In this document: positions 1-5,226 of the stretch, piece by piece
How positions within the stretch are numbered: the first letter of the stretch is position 1
Layout: every line of letters starts with the position of its first letter
NCBI GenBank assembly: GCA_002451235.1
Contig: DKBN01000034.1
Coordinates: 858 to 11,185 of the forward strand
DNA length: 10,328 nt
From: Patescibacteria group bacterium UBA6899
Lineage (GTDB): Bacteria; Patescibacteriota; Minisyncoccia; Phycocordibacterales; UBA6899
Direction of reading: 5' to 3'
Translations under genes and position numbers: made by a program
The notes under the pieces: model-generated
The model's database searches: none
Seen by the model: the letters and a program-made list of their open reading frames with translations, nothing else
What the model was told of the DNA's origin: nothing

Positions 1-84
1 AGGGTGGCCGAGCGGTTTAAGGCAACGGTCTTGAAAACCGTCGTTCATGTAAATGAACCGTGAGTTCGAATCTCACCTCCTCCG
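1..84 (+). tRNA. tRNA-Ser (anticodon TGA), 5' end cut by the window edge
   Basis: Type II serine tRNA that reads UCA and other UCN codons. The D stem is GCC/GGC (7-9 with 21-23). The anticodon stem ACGGT/ACCGT (25-29 with 37-41) encloses loop CTTGAAA, with TGA at 32-34. A long variable arm pairs GTTCAT/ATGAAC (43-48 with 53-58). The T stem GTGAG/CTCAC (60-64 with 72-76) carries loop TTCGAAT. The 3' acceptor strand is 77-83 with discriminator G84. CCA is not encoded. Only the last four bases of the 5' acceptor strand are present; in my alignment the first of them faces a C (A-C mismatch), which the upstream sequence would clarify. Confidence 0.93.
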
Positions 85-146
85 CCTTTGGAAATAAAGG
101 TACAATATCCTGTAGAGGCCATATGGGGTCGCTTCGATCGAGTGAG

Positions 147-152
147 TAATAT
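147..152 (+). promoter_or_regulatory. Putative -10 box (TAATAT) of the ZIP gene, leaderless arrangement
   Basis: TAATAT ends exactly 6 bases before the ATG at 159, so the expected transcription start is the start codon. The match to TATAAT is only 4 of 6, but the spacing equals that of better boxes at 942, 1241, 7042 and 9022. A second candidate, TACAAT at 101-106, would give a leader of about 46 bases. No -35 box or Shine-Dalgarno is visible. Confidence 0.45.
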
Positions 153-158
153 CTCAAT

Positions 159-896
159 ATGACAATATTTTTTATCGGTATCGCGGCATTCTTCTCCACA
201 TTCCTTGGGGGGATGTTCGCGCTTCGCTTCAAAGACAAATTGCATCTCATTCTCGGCTTCAGCGCAGGAGCCGTGATCGGCGTCGCGTTCTTCGATCTCT
301 TGCCCGAGGCGATCGATCTTGGCAAGCAGTATTTCGACGTCTCTGTGATCACATCGGTGGCCGCACTCGGCTTCATACTTTATATGCTTCTCGATCGTAT
401 CATTTCGCTTTCAGTGGAAAGGGAAGCGGGAAACGACGCTGGTGAATCATTGAACCATACACATAGCGGCAACCTGGGCGCGGGATCCCTCGTCATTCAT
501 AGTTTCCTCGACGGCCTCGCGGTCGGATTCGCCTTCCAGGTGTCTCCCGCGGTCGGGATCATTGTCACCGTTGCGGTCCTGGTACATGATTTCTCCGACG
601 GCATTAATACGGTGAACCTGAGCATGCTCGGGGAACACCATGAATCGCTCACGCGCCGCTGGCTCTACGCCGATGCGATCGCACCGATCCTGGGCATCGC
701 GGCGACCCTTTTCGTGACCCTCCCGGAGCGCTGGCTCGCCATCGTGCTAGCGCTCTTTTGTGGCTTCTTCCTATATATCGGTGCGAGTGAGCTTTTGCCG
801 GAAAGCCACCACAGGCATCCGCGCATATGGACGAGCGTCATGACGCTCGCAGGGATCATCGTCCTCTATCTTGCAATCCACCTCGCTACGCTGTAG
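159..896 (+). CDS. ZIP-family divalent metal permease
   Basis: Integral membrane protein of 245 residues, probably importing Zn2+ or another divalent cation. About eight hydrophobic segments run from residue 2 to the C-terminus. The ZIP signature is seen in the fourth segment as HSFLDGLAVGFAF (His114, Asp118) and in the fifth as HDFSDGIN (His143, Asp147). The first supplies the usual metal-site histidine and acidic residue; in the second, Asp stands where many ZIPs have Glu (HxxxEG). A histidine-containing loop lies near residues 100-102, and a second cluster, ESHHRH, near 215-220. Length is normal for compact bacterial ZIPs. The ATG start fits the -10-like box six bases upstream, and no ribosome site is present. 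It lies downstream of tRNA-Ser and upstream of two same-strand genes with separate promoter-like boxes. Family is well supported; the metal is not determined. Confidence 0.88.
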   Translation: MTIFFIGIAAFFSTFLGGMFALRFKDKLHLILGFSAGAVIGVAFFDLLPEAIDLGKQYFDVSVITSVAALGFILYMLLDRIISLSVEREAGNDAGESLNHTHSGNLGAGSLVIHSFLDGLAVGFAFQVSPAVGIIVTVAVLVHDFSDGINTVNLSMLGEHHESLTRRWLYADAIAPILGIAATLFVTLPERWLAIVLALFCGFFLYIGASELLPESHHRHPRIWTSVMTLAGIIVLYLAIHLATL

Positions 897-941
897 AGCC
901 CACTCCGTTCCCTTAGGACTTTTCCTTGTCGCCCATGACGA

Positions 942-947
942 TATACT
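942..947 (+). promoter_or_regulatory. -10 box (TATACT) six bases before the ATG at 954
   Basis: TATACT matches 5 of 6 consensus positions and is followed by GAGATC and then ATG. A normal 6-base gap from -10 to +1 places the transcript's first base on the A of the start codon. There is no Shine-Dalgarno and no convincing -35 box. Confidence 0.65.
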
Positions 948-953
948 GAGATC

Positions 954-1196
954 ATGTCACGCATTGTGGTCAATGGGGTCTATGAACATTACCGCGGAAA
1001 CCGCTATCTCGTGGTCGACCTCGCGACCTCGACCGAGACCGGAGAACGCATAGTGGTATACCGGGCCCTCTATGCTGACGGCGGTCTCTATGTGCAGTCG
1101 GCGAAGCGTTTCGTCGACCGGATCGAGAAGCCGGAGTATGGCTACGTCGGCCCACGCATGCGCCTCATCACCATCGAGGGGCGCCCGAGAGCATGA
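954..1196 (+). CDS. DUF1653 domain-containing protein
   Basis: Small soluble protein of 80 residues that is essentially one DUF1653 domain. The recognisable core is GVYEHYRGNRYLVVDLA near residues 8-24, then ETGERIVVYRALY near 28-40, and the LYVQSAKRFVDRIE segment near 45-58. This is the usual pattern of a short beta-rich fold (G-Y-HYKGN-Y-V ... VVYRALY). The biochemical role of the family is unknown to me, and no catalytic motif is evident. The only sensible start is the ATG at 954, six bases after a TATACT box. It sits alone between the ZIP gene (57-base gap) and the next membrane protein gene (56-base gap), each of which has its own promoter-like hexamer, so it may be a single-gene unit. 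Domain assignment rests on recognising the sequence pattern. Confidence 0.88.
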   Translation: MSRIVVNGVYEHYRGNRYLVVDLATSTETGERIVVYRALYADGGLYVQSAKRFVDRIEKPEYGYVGPRMRLITIEGRPRA

Positions 1197-1237
1197 TCGA
1201 GGATGTTCGAAGTGACTTCGCAACTCCCCTTGCCCTC

Positions 1238-1246
1238 TGATACAAT
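1238..1246 (+). promoter_or_regulatory. Extended -10 box (TGATACAAT) six bases before the ATG at 1253
   Basis: TACAAT (1241-1246) matches 5 of 6 and is preceded by TGN, the extended -10 motif that can replace a -35 box. Six bases (GACCCT) separate it from the ATG. No Shine-Dalgarno fits in that space, so the mRNA is predicted to be leaderless. Confidence 0.7.
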
Positions 1247-1252
1247 GACCCT

Positions 1253-1702
1253 ATGAAATGGGGAGTACTGGAGCACACATATACCGAAAAATCGAATGAT
1301 TGGATAGCTGCGGCGGTCGTGATCACCGGGGTGCTCGCCGCCGCTATGCTCTATTACGGGAATTACCTTTCGGTAGTTCTCGTCGTCGTCGGCGCATTCG
1401 TGTTCCTTCTTCATGCGGTGCGAAAACCGGACATGATCGAGGTGGAGATCACGGTGCTCGGCATCCGCGCGGGGGAGACATTCTACCCATTCTCGACCCT
1501 CGATGCCTTCGAGGTCATCGATCATCCGGTGGAACACAAGATCATCCTCGAGTCGAAAAGATCATATCTCCCGCTCCACATCATCCCGGTCGCGGACGAT
1601 GTCGACCGCGAGGAGCTGCGGGAACTGCTCGCCGATCATCTGCCACACAAAGAGATGTATGAGCCGGTTGCGCATCGTATCATGGAGAGCTTGGGTTTTT
1701 GA
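1253..1702 (+). CDS. Two-helix membrane protein with PH-like C-terminal domain
   Basis: Predicted inner-membrane protein of 149 residues. After a short N-terminus come two adjacent hydrophobic helices (about 17-35 and 38-56) forming a hairpin. Basic residues (VRKPD) follow at the membrane edge. A soluble beta-rich region (57-118) has the look of a small bacterial PH-like fold: an IEVEITVLGIRAGETFYPFSTL-like strand and turn pattern, then FEVIDHP and EHKIILESKR. A C-terminal amphipathic helix ends in HRIMESLGF. I know this architecture as a common hypothetical protein in Parcubacteria-type genomes, with no established function. Start chosen from the extended -10 box six bases upstream. tRNA-Arg begins 33 bases after the stop and no terminator lies between, so the two may share a transcript ending at the hairpin at 1815-1845. 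The PH-like call is inference from pattern. Confidence 0.8.
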   Translation: MKWGVLEHTYTEKSNDWIAAAVVITGVLAAAMLYYGNYLSVVLVVVGAFVFLLHAVRKPDMIEVEITVLGIRAGETFYPFSTLDAFEVIDHPVEHKIILESKRSYLPLHIIPVADDVDREELRELLADHLPHKEMYEPVAHRIMESLGF

Positions 1703-1735
1703 CCCGCGTGTGATAAGGTTTTCTCGTTCATTCCT

Positions 1736-1807
1736 CTCCCCGTCGTTCAATGGATAGGACATGAGATTGCGGATCTCAAAATCTAGGTTCAATTCCTAGC
1801 GGGGGGA
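1736..1807 (+). tRNA. tRNA-Arg (anticodon GCG)
   Basis: Complete 72-base cloverleaf. The acceptor CTCCCCG (1736-1742) pairs with CGGGGGG (1800-1806), with one T-G wobble; the discriminator is A1807. The D stem GTTC (1745-1748) pairs with GGAC (1757-1760). The anticodon stem TGAGA/TCTCA (1762-1766 with 1774-1778) encloses loop TTGCGGA, with GCG at 1769-1771. The T stem CTAGG/CCTAG carries loop TTCAATT. CCA is not encoded. The GCG anticodon reads CGC and, by wobble, CGU; most bacteria instead use an ACG gene that is deaminated to inosine. Confidence 0.95.
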
Positions 1808-1814
1808 TCAAATA

Positions 1815-1845
1815 CACAAACACCTGCCCTGCGGCGGGTTTTGTG
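1815..1845 (+). terminator. Terminator hairpin after tRNA-Arg
   Basis: An inner stem CCTGCC/GGCGGG (1823-1828 with 1833-1838) has loop CTGC and is followed by TTTT. An outer CACAAA/TTTGTG pairing (1815-1820 with 1840-1845) could extend it. It starts 8 bases after the tRNA and is a plausible intrinsic terminator for tRNA-Arg and the gene at 1253-1702. Confidence 0.72.
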
Positions 1846-1919
1846 CTTTAATCCCGGGGACGCAGCCATATTTTGTTTTCCCGGAGGGCAAGGCAAAAAT
1901 GGCGAGCCGAGGTCGCGTA

Positions 1920-1939
1920 AAATTTCTGTCAGGAAATTT
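1920..1939. terminator. AT-rich hairpin at the end of the minus-strand secreted gene
   Basis: AAATTTC (1920-1926) pairs with GAAATTT (1933-1939) around a 6-base loop, and the stem overlaps the stop codon of the minus-strand gene. Read on the minus strand, four Ts close the stem. It is weak in GC, so this is a possible rather than a proven terminator. The bases 1846-1919 show nothing else I can name. Confidence 0.35.
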
Positions 1940-2351
1940 ATGTGTGACGATCAAAGACCGACGCCGTGGCCGCTTTCATCCCCAAAAACACCTGGTACGC
2001 CTCGCTGTCAGTCTTCGCTTCGAATGCCGCTTCGGGGGAATCCGCTGGATGTGTTCCCTTCCCCCAAATGACCCCCCTGGGAGAAACCCACCAATATGCG
2101 CCATCGAGCTCAAAGCGCCAGAGCGGTACTCCTGAGATGCTCTGGCGGAACACGCGAAATTCTTTTCCACCCACAAGTGAGATCGTATCGTTCTTGGTAT
2201 CTTCTTCTGACACAAGCATCGGTTTCGGATGTGGAGTCGAAAGAAGATTTGTGTTCGAGAATGTCGTATCCGCGAATATTGTGGGCACAGGAAACACGAA
2301 CGCGGAAAGAATCCCCGCGCCGAAGAGCACGTGGCAGATGAATCGTTTCAT
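1938..2351 (-). CDS. Small secreted protein of unknown function
   Basis: A 137-residue protein with a clear Sec signal peptide: MKR, a hydrophobic core (ICHVLFGAGILSAFVF), and a likely signal peptidase I site after IFA near residue 27. The mature part is about 110 residues. It contains a Trp-rich patch, PLWRFELDGAYWWVSPRGVIWG, followed by HPADSPEAAFEAKTDSEAYQVFLG and a short polar tail. No cysteines and no catalytic motif stand out, and I do not recognise the family. I start it at the ATG whose complement is 2349-2351. A GTG six codons upstream is in frame, but it would place six residues before the charged n-region, which is less natural. No good ribosome site or leaderless -10 box is seen here, unlike several neighbours. 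It is divergent from the gene at 2445 across a 93-base gap. Confidence 0.7.
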   Translation of the reverse strand: MKRFICHVLFGAGILSAFVFPVPTIFADTTFSNTNLLSTPHPKPMLVSEEDTKNDTISLVGGKEFRVFRQSISGVPLWRFELDGAYWWVSPRGVIWGKGTHPADSPEAAFEAKTDSEAYQVFLGMKAATASVFDRHT

Positions 2352-2432
2352 ATAAGATATCGAGAACACCTATCTTTTCGGTCTACTCCTTCTATTCCTA
2401 GCGTCAACCCTTACGCCAACTGTTCCGTACAT

Positions 2433-2438
2433 CACAAT
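2433..2438 (+). promoter_or_regulatory. Weak -10-like box (CACAAT) six bases before the ATG at 2445
   Basis: CACAAT matches 4 of 6 positions of TATAAT and is followed by GGGCTT and ATG, the same 6-base gap as the stronger boxes. No Shine-Dalgarno precedes this ATG. On its own it would not be called; the repeated spacing makes it worth listing. Confidence 0.35.
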
Positions 2439-2444
2439 GGGCTT

Positions 2445-2699
2445 ATGGAACAAATACCACTTGACCTTGAGGGAAAAGGTGGCCCCCCGGGAGACCTTGA
2501 GTCACTTTCGGAAGAGGCGCTGATCGCTCTCTATAAAATTAGGGTCGAGATCGACCCTTCATTCCGAAATTTCGATCGCAACACACTAATCGAAGGGATC
2601 AAAGATCCAGGGAAAGAACGGGACAGGCTTTACATGATCGATATGCAGGAAGACCGCGACGAACGTGAGCAGCAATATCACCCAAAGCGTCAACCTTGA
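2445..2699 (+). CDS. Short acidic protein of unknown function
   Basis: A predicted cytoplasmic protein of 84 residues with no signal peptide or membrane segment. It has a Gly/Pro-containing start (LEGKGGPPGDLE), then a helical stretch beginning LSEEALIALYKIRVEIDPSFRNFDR (about 20-45), and a highly charged C-terminus (DRLYMIDMQEDRDEREQQYHPKRQP). The LSxEALIxLYxIRxEIxPSFR pattern resembles short helical hypothetical proteins, but I cannot name a family. It is start-supported only by the ATG at 2445 and the weak -10-like hexamer; upstream codons in frame run through the divergent gene and are not credible. No terminator follows; 260 bases separate it from the next gene. Confidence 0.62.
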   Translation: MEQIPLDLEGKGGPPGDLESLSEEALIALYKIRVEIDPSFRNFDRNTLIEGIKDPGKERDRLYMIDMQEDRDEREQQYHPKRQP

Positions 2700-2733
2700 T
2701 CTTTGTCACACAACATTAGGCATCGTCCTGTAT

Positions 2734-2780
2734 AACTCTGTGGAAACTCTGTGAAGAACATGGGGATAGGGTGTGGGTTA
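2734..2780 (+). repeat. Tandem 11-base repeat with degenerate DnaA-box-like 9-mers
   Basis: AACTCTGTGGA (2734-2744) is directly followed by AACTCTGTGAA (2745-2755), a two-copy repeat with a period of one helical turn. TGTGGAAAC (2739-2747) and TGTGGGTTA (2772-2780) each match 7 of 9 positions of TGTGGATAA, the complement of the DnaA box, and a T-run follows. The rest of 2700-2959 holds only the promoter of the next gene. No dnaA or dnaN is in the window, so an origin is not claimed. Confidence 0.35.
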
Positions 2781-2876
2781 TTTTTCCCTCTCCCTCGCCA
2801 ATCGCTGGAATCTTAGATCGTTTCATTCCTTGGTTGTATTGTAAGCCAAACTCATGCTCCAATGCTGTTTTCGCCA

Positions 2877-2904
2877 TTGACCCCACCTCTCATTGTTCTA
2901 TGCT
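2877..2904 (+). promoter_or_regulatory. Candidate promoter of the 2960 gene (TTGACC - 16 - TATGCT)
   Basis: TTGACC (2877-2882, 5 of 6) lies 16 bases before TATGCT (2899-2904, 4 of 6). A start near 2911 would give a leader of about 49 bases, room for the strong ribosome site at 2949-2954. This contrasts with the leaderless neighbours. Confidence 0.45.
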
Positions 2905-2948
2905 GGATTAATAATTCAGAAAGTCCATTCTCCACTATTGATGCCCAA

Positions 2949-2954
2949 AGGAGG
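2949..2954 (+). promoter_or_regulatory. Strong Shine-Dalgarno AGGAGG for the 2960 gene
   Basis: A perfect AGGAGG core sits 5 bases before the ATG at 2960 and fixes that start. The paralog at 4483 has the same site; the leaderless genes in the window have none. Confidence 0.85.
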
Positions 2955-2959
2955 CACAC

Positions 2960-3313
2960 ATGACCACTGTTCTTTCTACAACTGAAGAGGACGAGTTCGA
3001 AAACATAGGGCCGCCACTGACCACGCTTTCAGCGATCGAACGATGCGCGAGGGGGCAAGAACCGCGATCGTTCATCGTGATGTGCGCGAACGAAGAAGTG
3101 CACATCGCCGGACCTAGTTGGTCGTGGATGTCGGCGTTCCCAGCGAAGAAACGTCACAATACTCCCTGGCCGTGCTATACGCTCGCGGAGATCCGCAGAA
3201 TGGCGGAGCGAAAGTTGCCAGGAGTCGATCACGACCATATCGGAATATGGGCTCGGTTCTTTGATTCGATCCCCGGATATCGCCCCGTCTTCGAAGCGAT
3301 CCCTTGCGCGTAA
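2960..3313 (+). CDS. Unknown small protein, paralog A of a two-member family
   Basis: A soluble protein of 117 residues with no signal peptide or membrane segment. Its last 80 residues align with the protein at 4483-4785. Shared features in order are F-x-x-M-x-A-N-x-E-x-H-I-x-G (38-51), a W-x-W pair (54, 56), P61, RH-x-T (65-68), YTLxEIxxMA (73-82), PGxxH (87-91) and YRPxF (107-111). From YTL to YRPxF the two align without gaps for 39 residues with 18 identities. The extra N-terminal 20 residues are acidic and low in structure; both copies begin M-x-TVLS. The fixed His, Trp and Tyr residues suggest a folded domain, possibly ligand- or nucleic-acid-binding, but I recognise no family. It has a perfect ribosome site and its own terminator, so it is a self-contained single-gene unit. 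Confidence 0.85.
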   Translation: MTTVLSTTEEDEFENIGPPLTTLSAIERCARGQEPRSFIVMCANEEVHIAGPSWSWMSAFPAKKRHNTPWPCYTLAEIRRMAERKLPGVDHDHIGIWARFFDSIPGYRPVFEAIPCA

Positions 3314-3319
3314 TGCGCT

Positions 3320-3354
3320 AGCCCGAACGGCATCATCGTTCGGGCTTTGTTCTT
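3320..3354 (+). terminator. Intrinsic terminator of paralog A
   Basis: The stem AGCCCGAACG (3320-3329) pairs perfectly with CGTTCGGGCT (3337-3346) over a 7-base loop, followed by a T-rich tail to 3354. It starts 7 bases after the stop codon. The stem also contains the last codons and stop of the minus-strand hydrolase gene. On the minus strand no T-run follows, so it appears to serve the plus strand. Confidence 0.9.
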
Positions 3355-4250
3355 ATAGGCTTAGGTCGTCCCCCTCTTCCATGTTTTTCGCAGAGCTCGG
3401 TAAGAATAAGGTCGATGAGCGTCATATATGATTCGGGCTCGAGTTGGAATCGACTATGGCTTCCCAGCGCAACAAAGTACACATCGATCATCTCTTTTGT
3501 GACCACCCTTTTGATCCTTTCATTGGAGAATACCGTGTCATCCGCCGCGACGACGATCGCGATGCCGATCCCCTCATTGCGGATCGATGATAGTGACGTG
3601 GAAATACGAGTATGGGACATCACGAGAAACTCACGGAACGCACGGATCGGATCGCGGGACAGCGAACCTGCGATCGCTCGAATAGCGCGAATCATCCGTG
3701 CTGTGATCCTGCCATTCCGTGCTTTCTTTGCGTAGCTCAGGAGCGAGTCTTGCGAGAAGCGCGCTGCCAAGCCGCGCGGGTCGTCCTCGCCGATCATCCC
3801 GGCGGGATCCACCAAGACGATGTTCCTGAACCGCTCCGGGTACAGCATCACGGCGAACACGATCTCTATACATCCCTCTGAATGCCCGATCGCATCGACC
3901 CGTAGGATCTTTTTTTCATCAAGCGCTCCGATGAACGCGGCGATCTTTCGCATTTGCGCGTCAGGGATCTGCTTCGCTGCCTTTGATGACATCATGCTAC
4001 GGTCGTAGTCGATCCCATGCGGGGCATCTACCGAGAGCATCCGTCGACCCATCGAGACCAATGAATCAATATTGTCGCGATACATCTCCGGCGTCCCGCC
4101 CCACCCAGGGACTAGGATGACTGGGATATTGTTCTTCATCGATTCTGGCAGTAGGTCATAACATACGATCGTTCCCCCAGTGAGCATGATACGCATTGGA
4201 TGCGCCCATTGCTCATCGAACGCGCGCGTCTGTTGCATGGACGGATTCAA
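3333..4250 (-). CDS. Alpha/beta hydrolase
   Basis: A cytoplasmic serine hydrolase of the alpha/beta fold, 305 residues. Substrate unknown; esterase, lipase-like or other hydrolytic roles are possible. The strand-turn VILVPGWGGT (44-53) holds the oxyanion-hole region. The nucleophile elbow is GHSEG with Ser124. The acid is Asp237 or Asp238 in VVAADDTVF. The catalytic His is His265 in LGSHSRFQLEP. Together these give an intact triad and normal length for a fold with a helical lid (about 155-225). The C-terminus is basic. I chose the TTG at 4250 because AAGGA lies 7 bases upstream of it (complement of 4258-4262). An ATG at 4238 is the alternative. The stop lies inside the terminator of paralog A, which is convergent with it. 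No T-run terminator of its own is seen. Confidence 0.85.
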   Translation of the reverse strand: MNPSMQQTRAFDEQWAHPMRIMLTGGTIVCYDLLPESMKNNIPVILVPGWGGTPEMYRDNIDSLVSMGRRMLSVDAPHGIDYDRSMMSSKAAKQIPDAQMRKIAAFIGALDEKKILRVDAIGHSEGCIEIVFAVMLYPERFRNIVLVDPAGMIGEDDPRGLAARFSQDSLLSYAKKARNGRITARMIRAIRAIAGSLSRDPIRAFREFLVMSHTRISTSLSSIRNEGIGIAIVVAADDTVFSNERIKRVVTKEMIDVYFVALGSHSRFQLEPESYMTLIDLILTELCEKHGRGGRPKPIRTKPER

Positions 4251-4300
4251 TCATGGTTCCTTTATCAGAACAACATTCGGTTAGACCACAGATTCATGAG

Positions 4301-4332
4301 ATATCCCAATATCATTAAACGTATTGGGGTAT
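4301..4332. promoter_or_regulatory. Perfectly placed 11-base inverted repeat between divergent genes
   Basis: ATATCCCAATA (4301-4311) and TATTGGGGTAT (4322-4332) are inverted repeats with one G-T pair and a 10-base spacer. It lies 50 bases upstream of the hydrolase start and 150 upstream of paralog B. No T-run follows on either strand, so it looks more like an operator or an RNA hairpin than a terminator. No regulator gene is in the window. The rest of 4251-4482 holds only a weak TATAGA (4445-4450) as a -10 candidate for paralog B. Confidence 0.5.
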
Positions 4333-4472
4333 CGTGAAGGGTGATCAGACACACAATTCTTTCAATGTCTTCTTTCGGGGATGATGATATCTGTGCTGCC
4401 ATGATCATCTTTGAGACCATCCTTTCGCCCGATGGTCCTCTCCCTATAGACCTACAACACCATCACGGTGCC

Positions 4473-4478
4473 AGGAGG
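4473..4478 (+). promoter_or_regulatory. Strong Shine-Dalgarno AGGAGG for the 4483 gene
   Basis: A perfect AGGAGG core lies 4 bases before the ATG at 4483. It fixes this start over an in-frame GTG at 4468 that would include the ribosome site itself. The resulting N-terminus (MPTVLS) also matches that of paralog A (MTTVLS). Confidence 0.85.
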
Positions 4479-4482
4479 CTCC

Positions 4483-4785
4483 ATGCCCACTGTTCTGTCC
4501 CATATCGAATCCCAAGCACGCAGTGTTCCACACGAAGAATTCTTTCTGATGCTCGCTAACGGTGAACTCCACATCATTGGAGAGATACCAACATGGAATT
4601 GGGGTGTCCCATCCGCTCACTCTCGCCACCGCACCCACAGACCCATCTACACATTGAGCGAGATCAATCAAATGGCGAATGACGCGTGTCCCGGAACGGA
4701 ACATTCGAAGGTGGCTGTTTCGGCCTTGTTCAGTCCGTCTGCCCCCTTCTATCGCCCTTGCTTCAAAACACTGTTGCTTGTATAG
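4483..4785 (+). CDS. Unknown small protein, paralog B of a two-member family
   Basis: A soluble protein of 100 residues with no signal or membrane segment. It matches the C-terminal 80 residues of the protein at 2960-3313: F-x-x-M-x-A-N-x-E-x-H-I-x-G (20-33), W-x-W (38, 40), P43, RH-x-T (48-51), YTLxEIxxMA (56-65), PGxxH (70-74) and YRPxF (90-94). It lacks the acidic linker of paralog A, and the gap between the Gly and the W-x-W pair is two residues longer. The pair differ enough that duplication is not recent. Function unknown. Like its paralog it stands alone, with a strong ribosome site, a short leader and a terminator right after the stop. It is divergent from the hydrolase. Confidence 0.85.
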   Translation: MPTVLSHIESQARSVPHEEFFLMLANGELHIIGEIPTWNWGVPSAHSRHRTHRPIYTLSEINQMANDACPGTEHSKVAVSALFSPSAPFYRPCFKTLLLV

Positions 4786-4794
4786 CGCATTACT

Positions 4795-4823
4795 CCCGGA
4801 CGAGACCATCGTCCGGGGTTTTT
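4795..4823 (+). terminator. Intrinsic terminator of paralog B
   Basis: CCCGGACGA (4795-4803) pairs perfectly with TCGTCCGGG (4809-4817) over a 5-base loop, followed by G and five Ts. It begins 9 bases after the stop codon. Confidence 0.93.
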
Positions 4824-5226
4824 GACCACAAATAAGATCTGATGTATCCATTCTCCTTGTTCACGAAGTGGAAGTAGGTGGAGATTCCGAATGTAAATGG
4901 AAAAAGAAAGGCAGAGGCGATATCGAGATGATGTGATCCACTATACGTGCAACGATGATGCACTTAATACGCTATAAATATGCCGATACCCGCACGAATG
5001 TTACGGGTTTCGGGAGTGTGGGGATATGAGGAAGTGGAAGCTATAATGGGGCGGTTTTTTGGAAGAAGGATATCAACCTACGCCCGACTCGATGACGGCT
5101 GTATTTTATCTGGCATGGGAGTAGGATGAAGATAAGTACGTTCGACCACAGAGCCGCATAAAGAGCAGCGTTGTGGGCACTCATCGAACTGGAGCAATTC
5201 CCCGTTATTCGCTCATCTCCCATGAT
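4824..5226 (+). other. Long intergenic or leader region before the surface-protein gene
   Basis: About 400 bases without a confident gene. It contains a perfect TATAAT (5042-5047), which could start a leader of about 170 bases for the gene at 5227, though no -35 box is seen. It also holds a small inverted repeat ACCCG/CGGGT (4988-4992 with 5004-5008). A 49-codon ORF (4980-5129) overlaps by ATGA an 11-codon ORF (5126-5161, MKISTFDHRAA). Neither ORF shows a recognisable sequence, and coding is not claimed. Confidence 0.4.

Noticed and set aside
85..100. Hairpin CCTTT/AAAGG after tRNA-Ser as a terminator
   Set aside because: Only five pairs and no T-run; more likely chance or a processing leftover.
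1142..1537. A 131-codon minus-strand frame across the DUF1653/PH-like junction
   Set aside because: It crosses two well-supported plus-strand genes and their promoter, and its product is His/Arg-rich without a domain.
1841..2135. Overlapping plus-strand frames opposite the small secreted gene
   Set aside because: They have no start signal or recognisable domain, and the minus strand encodes a protein with a clean signal peptide.
5165..5215. A tRNA-like stretch containing ATCGAACTGGAGCAATTCCCC
   Set aside because: No cloverleaf could be folded on either strand: acceptor and anticodon arms are missing.
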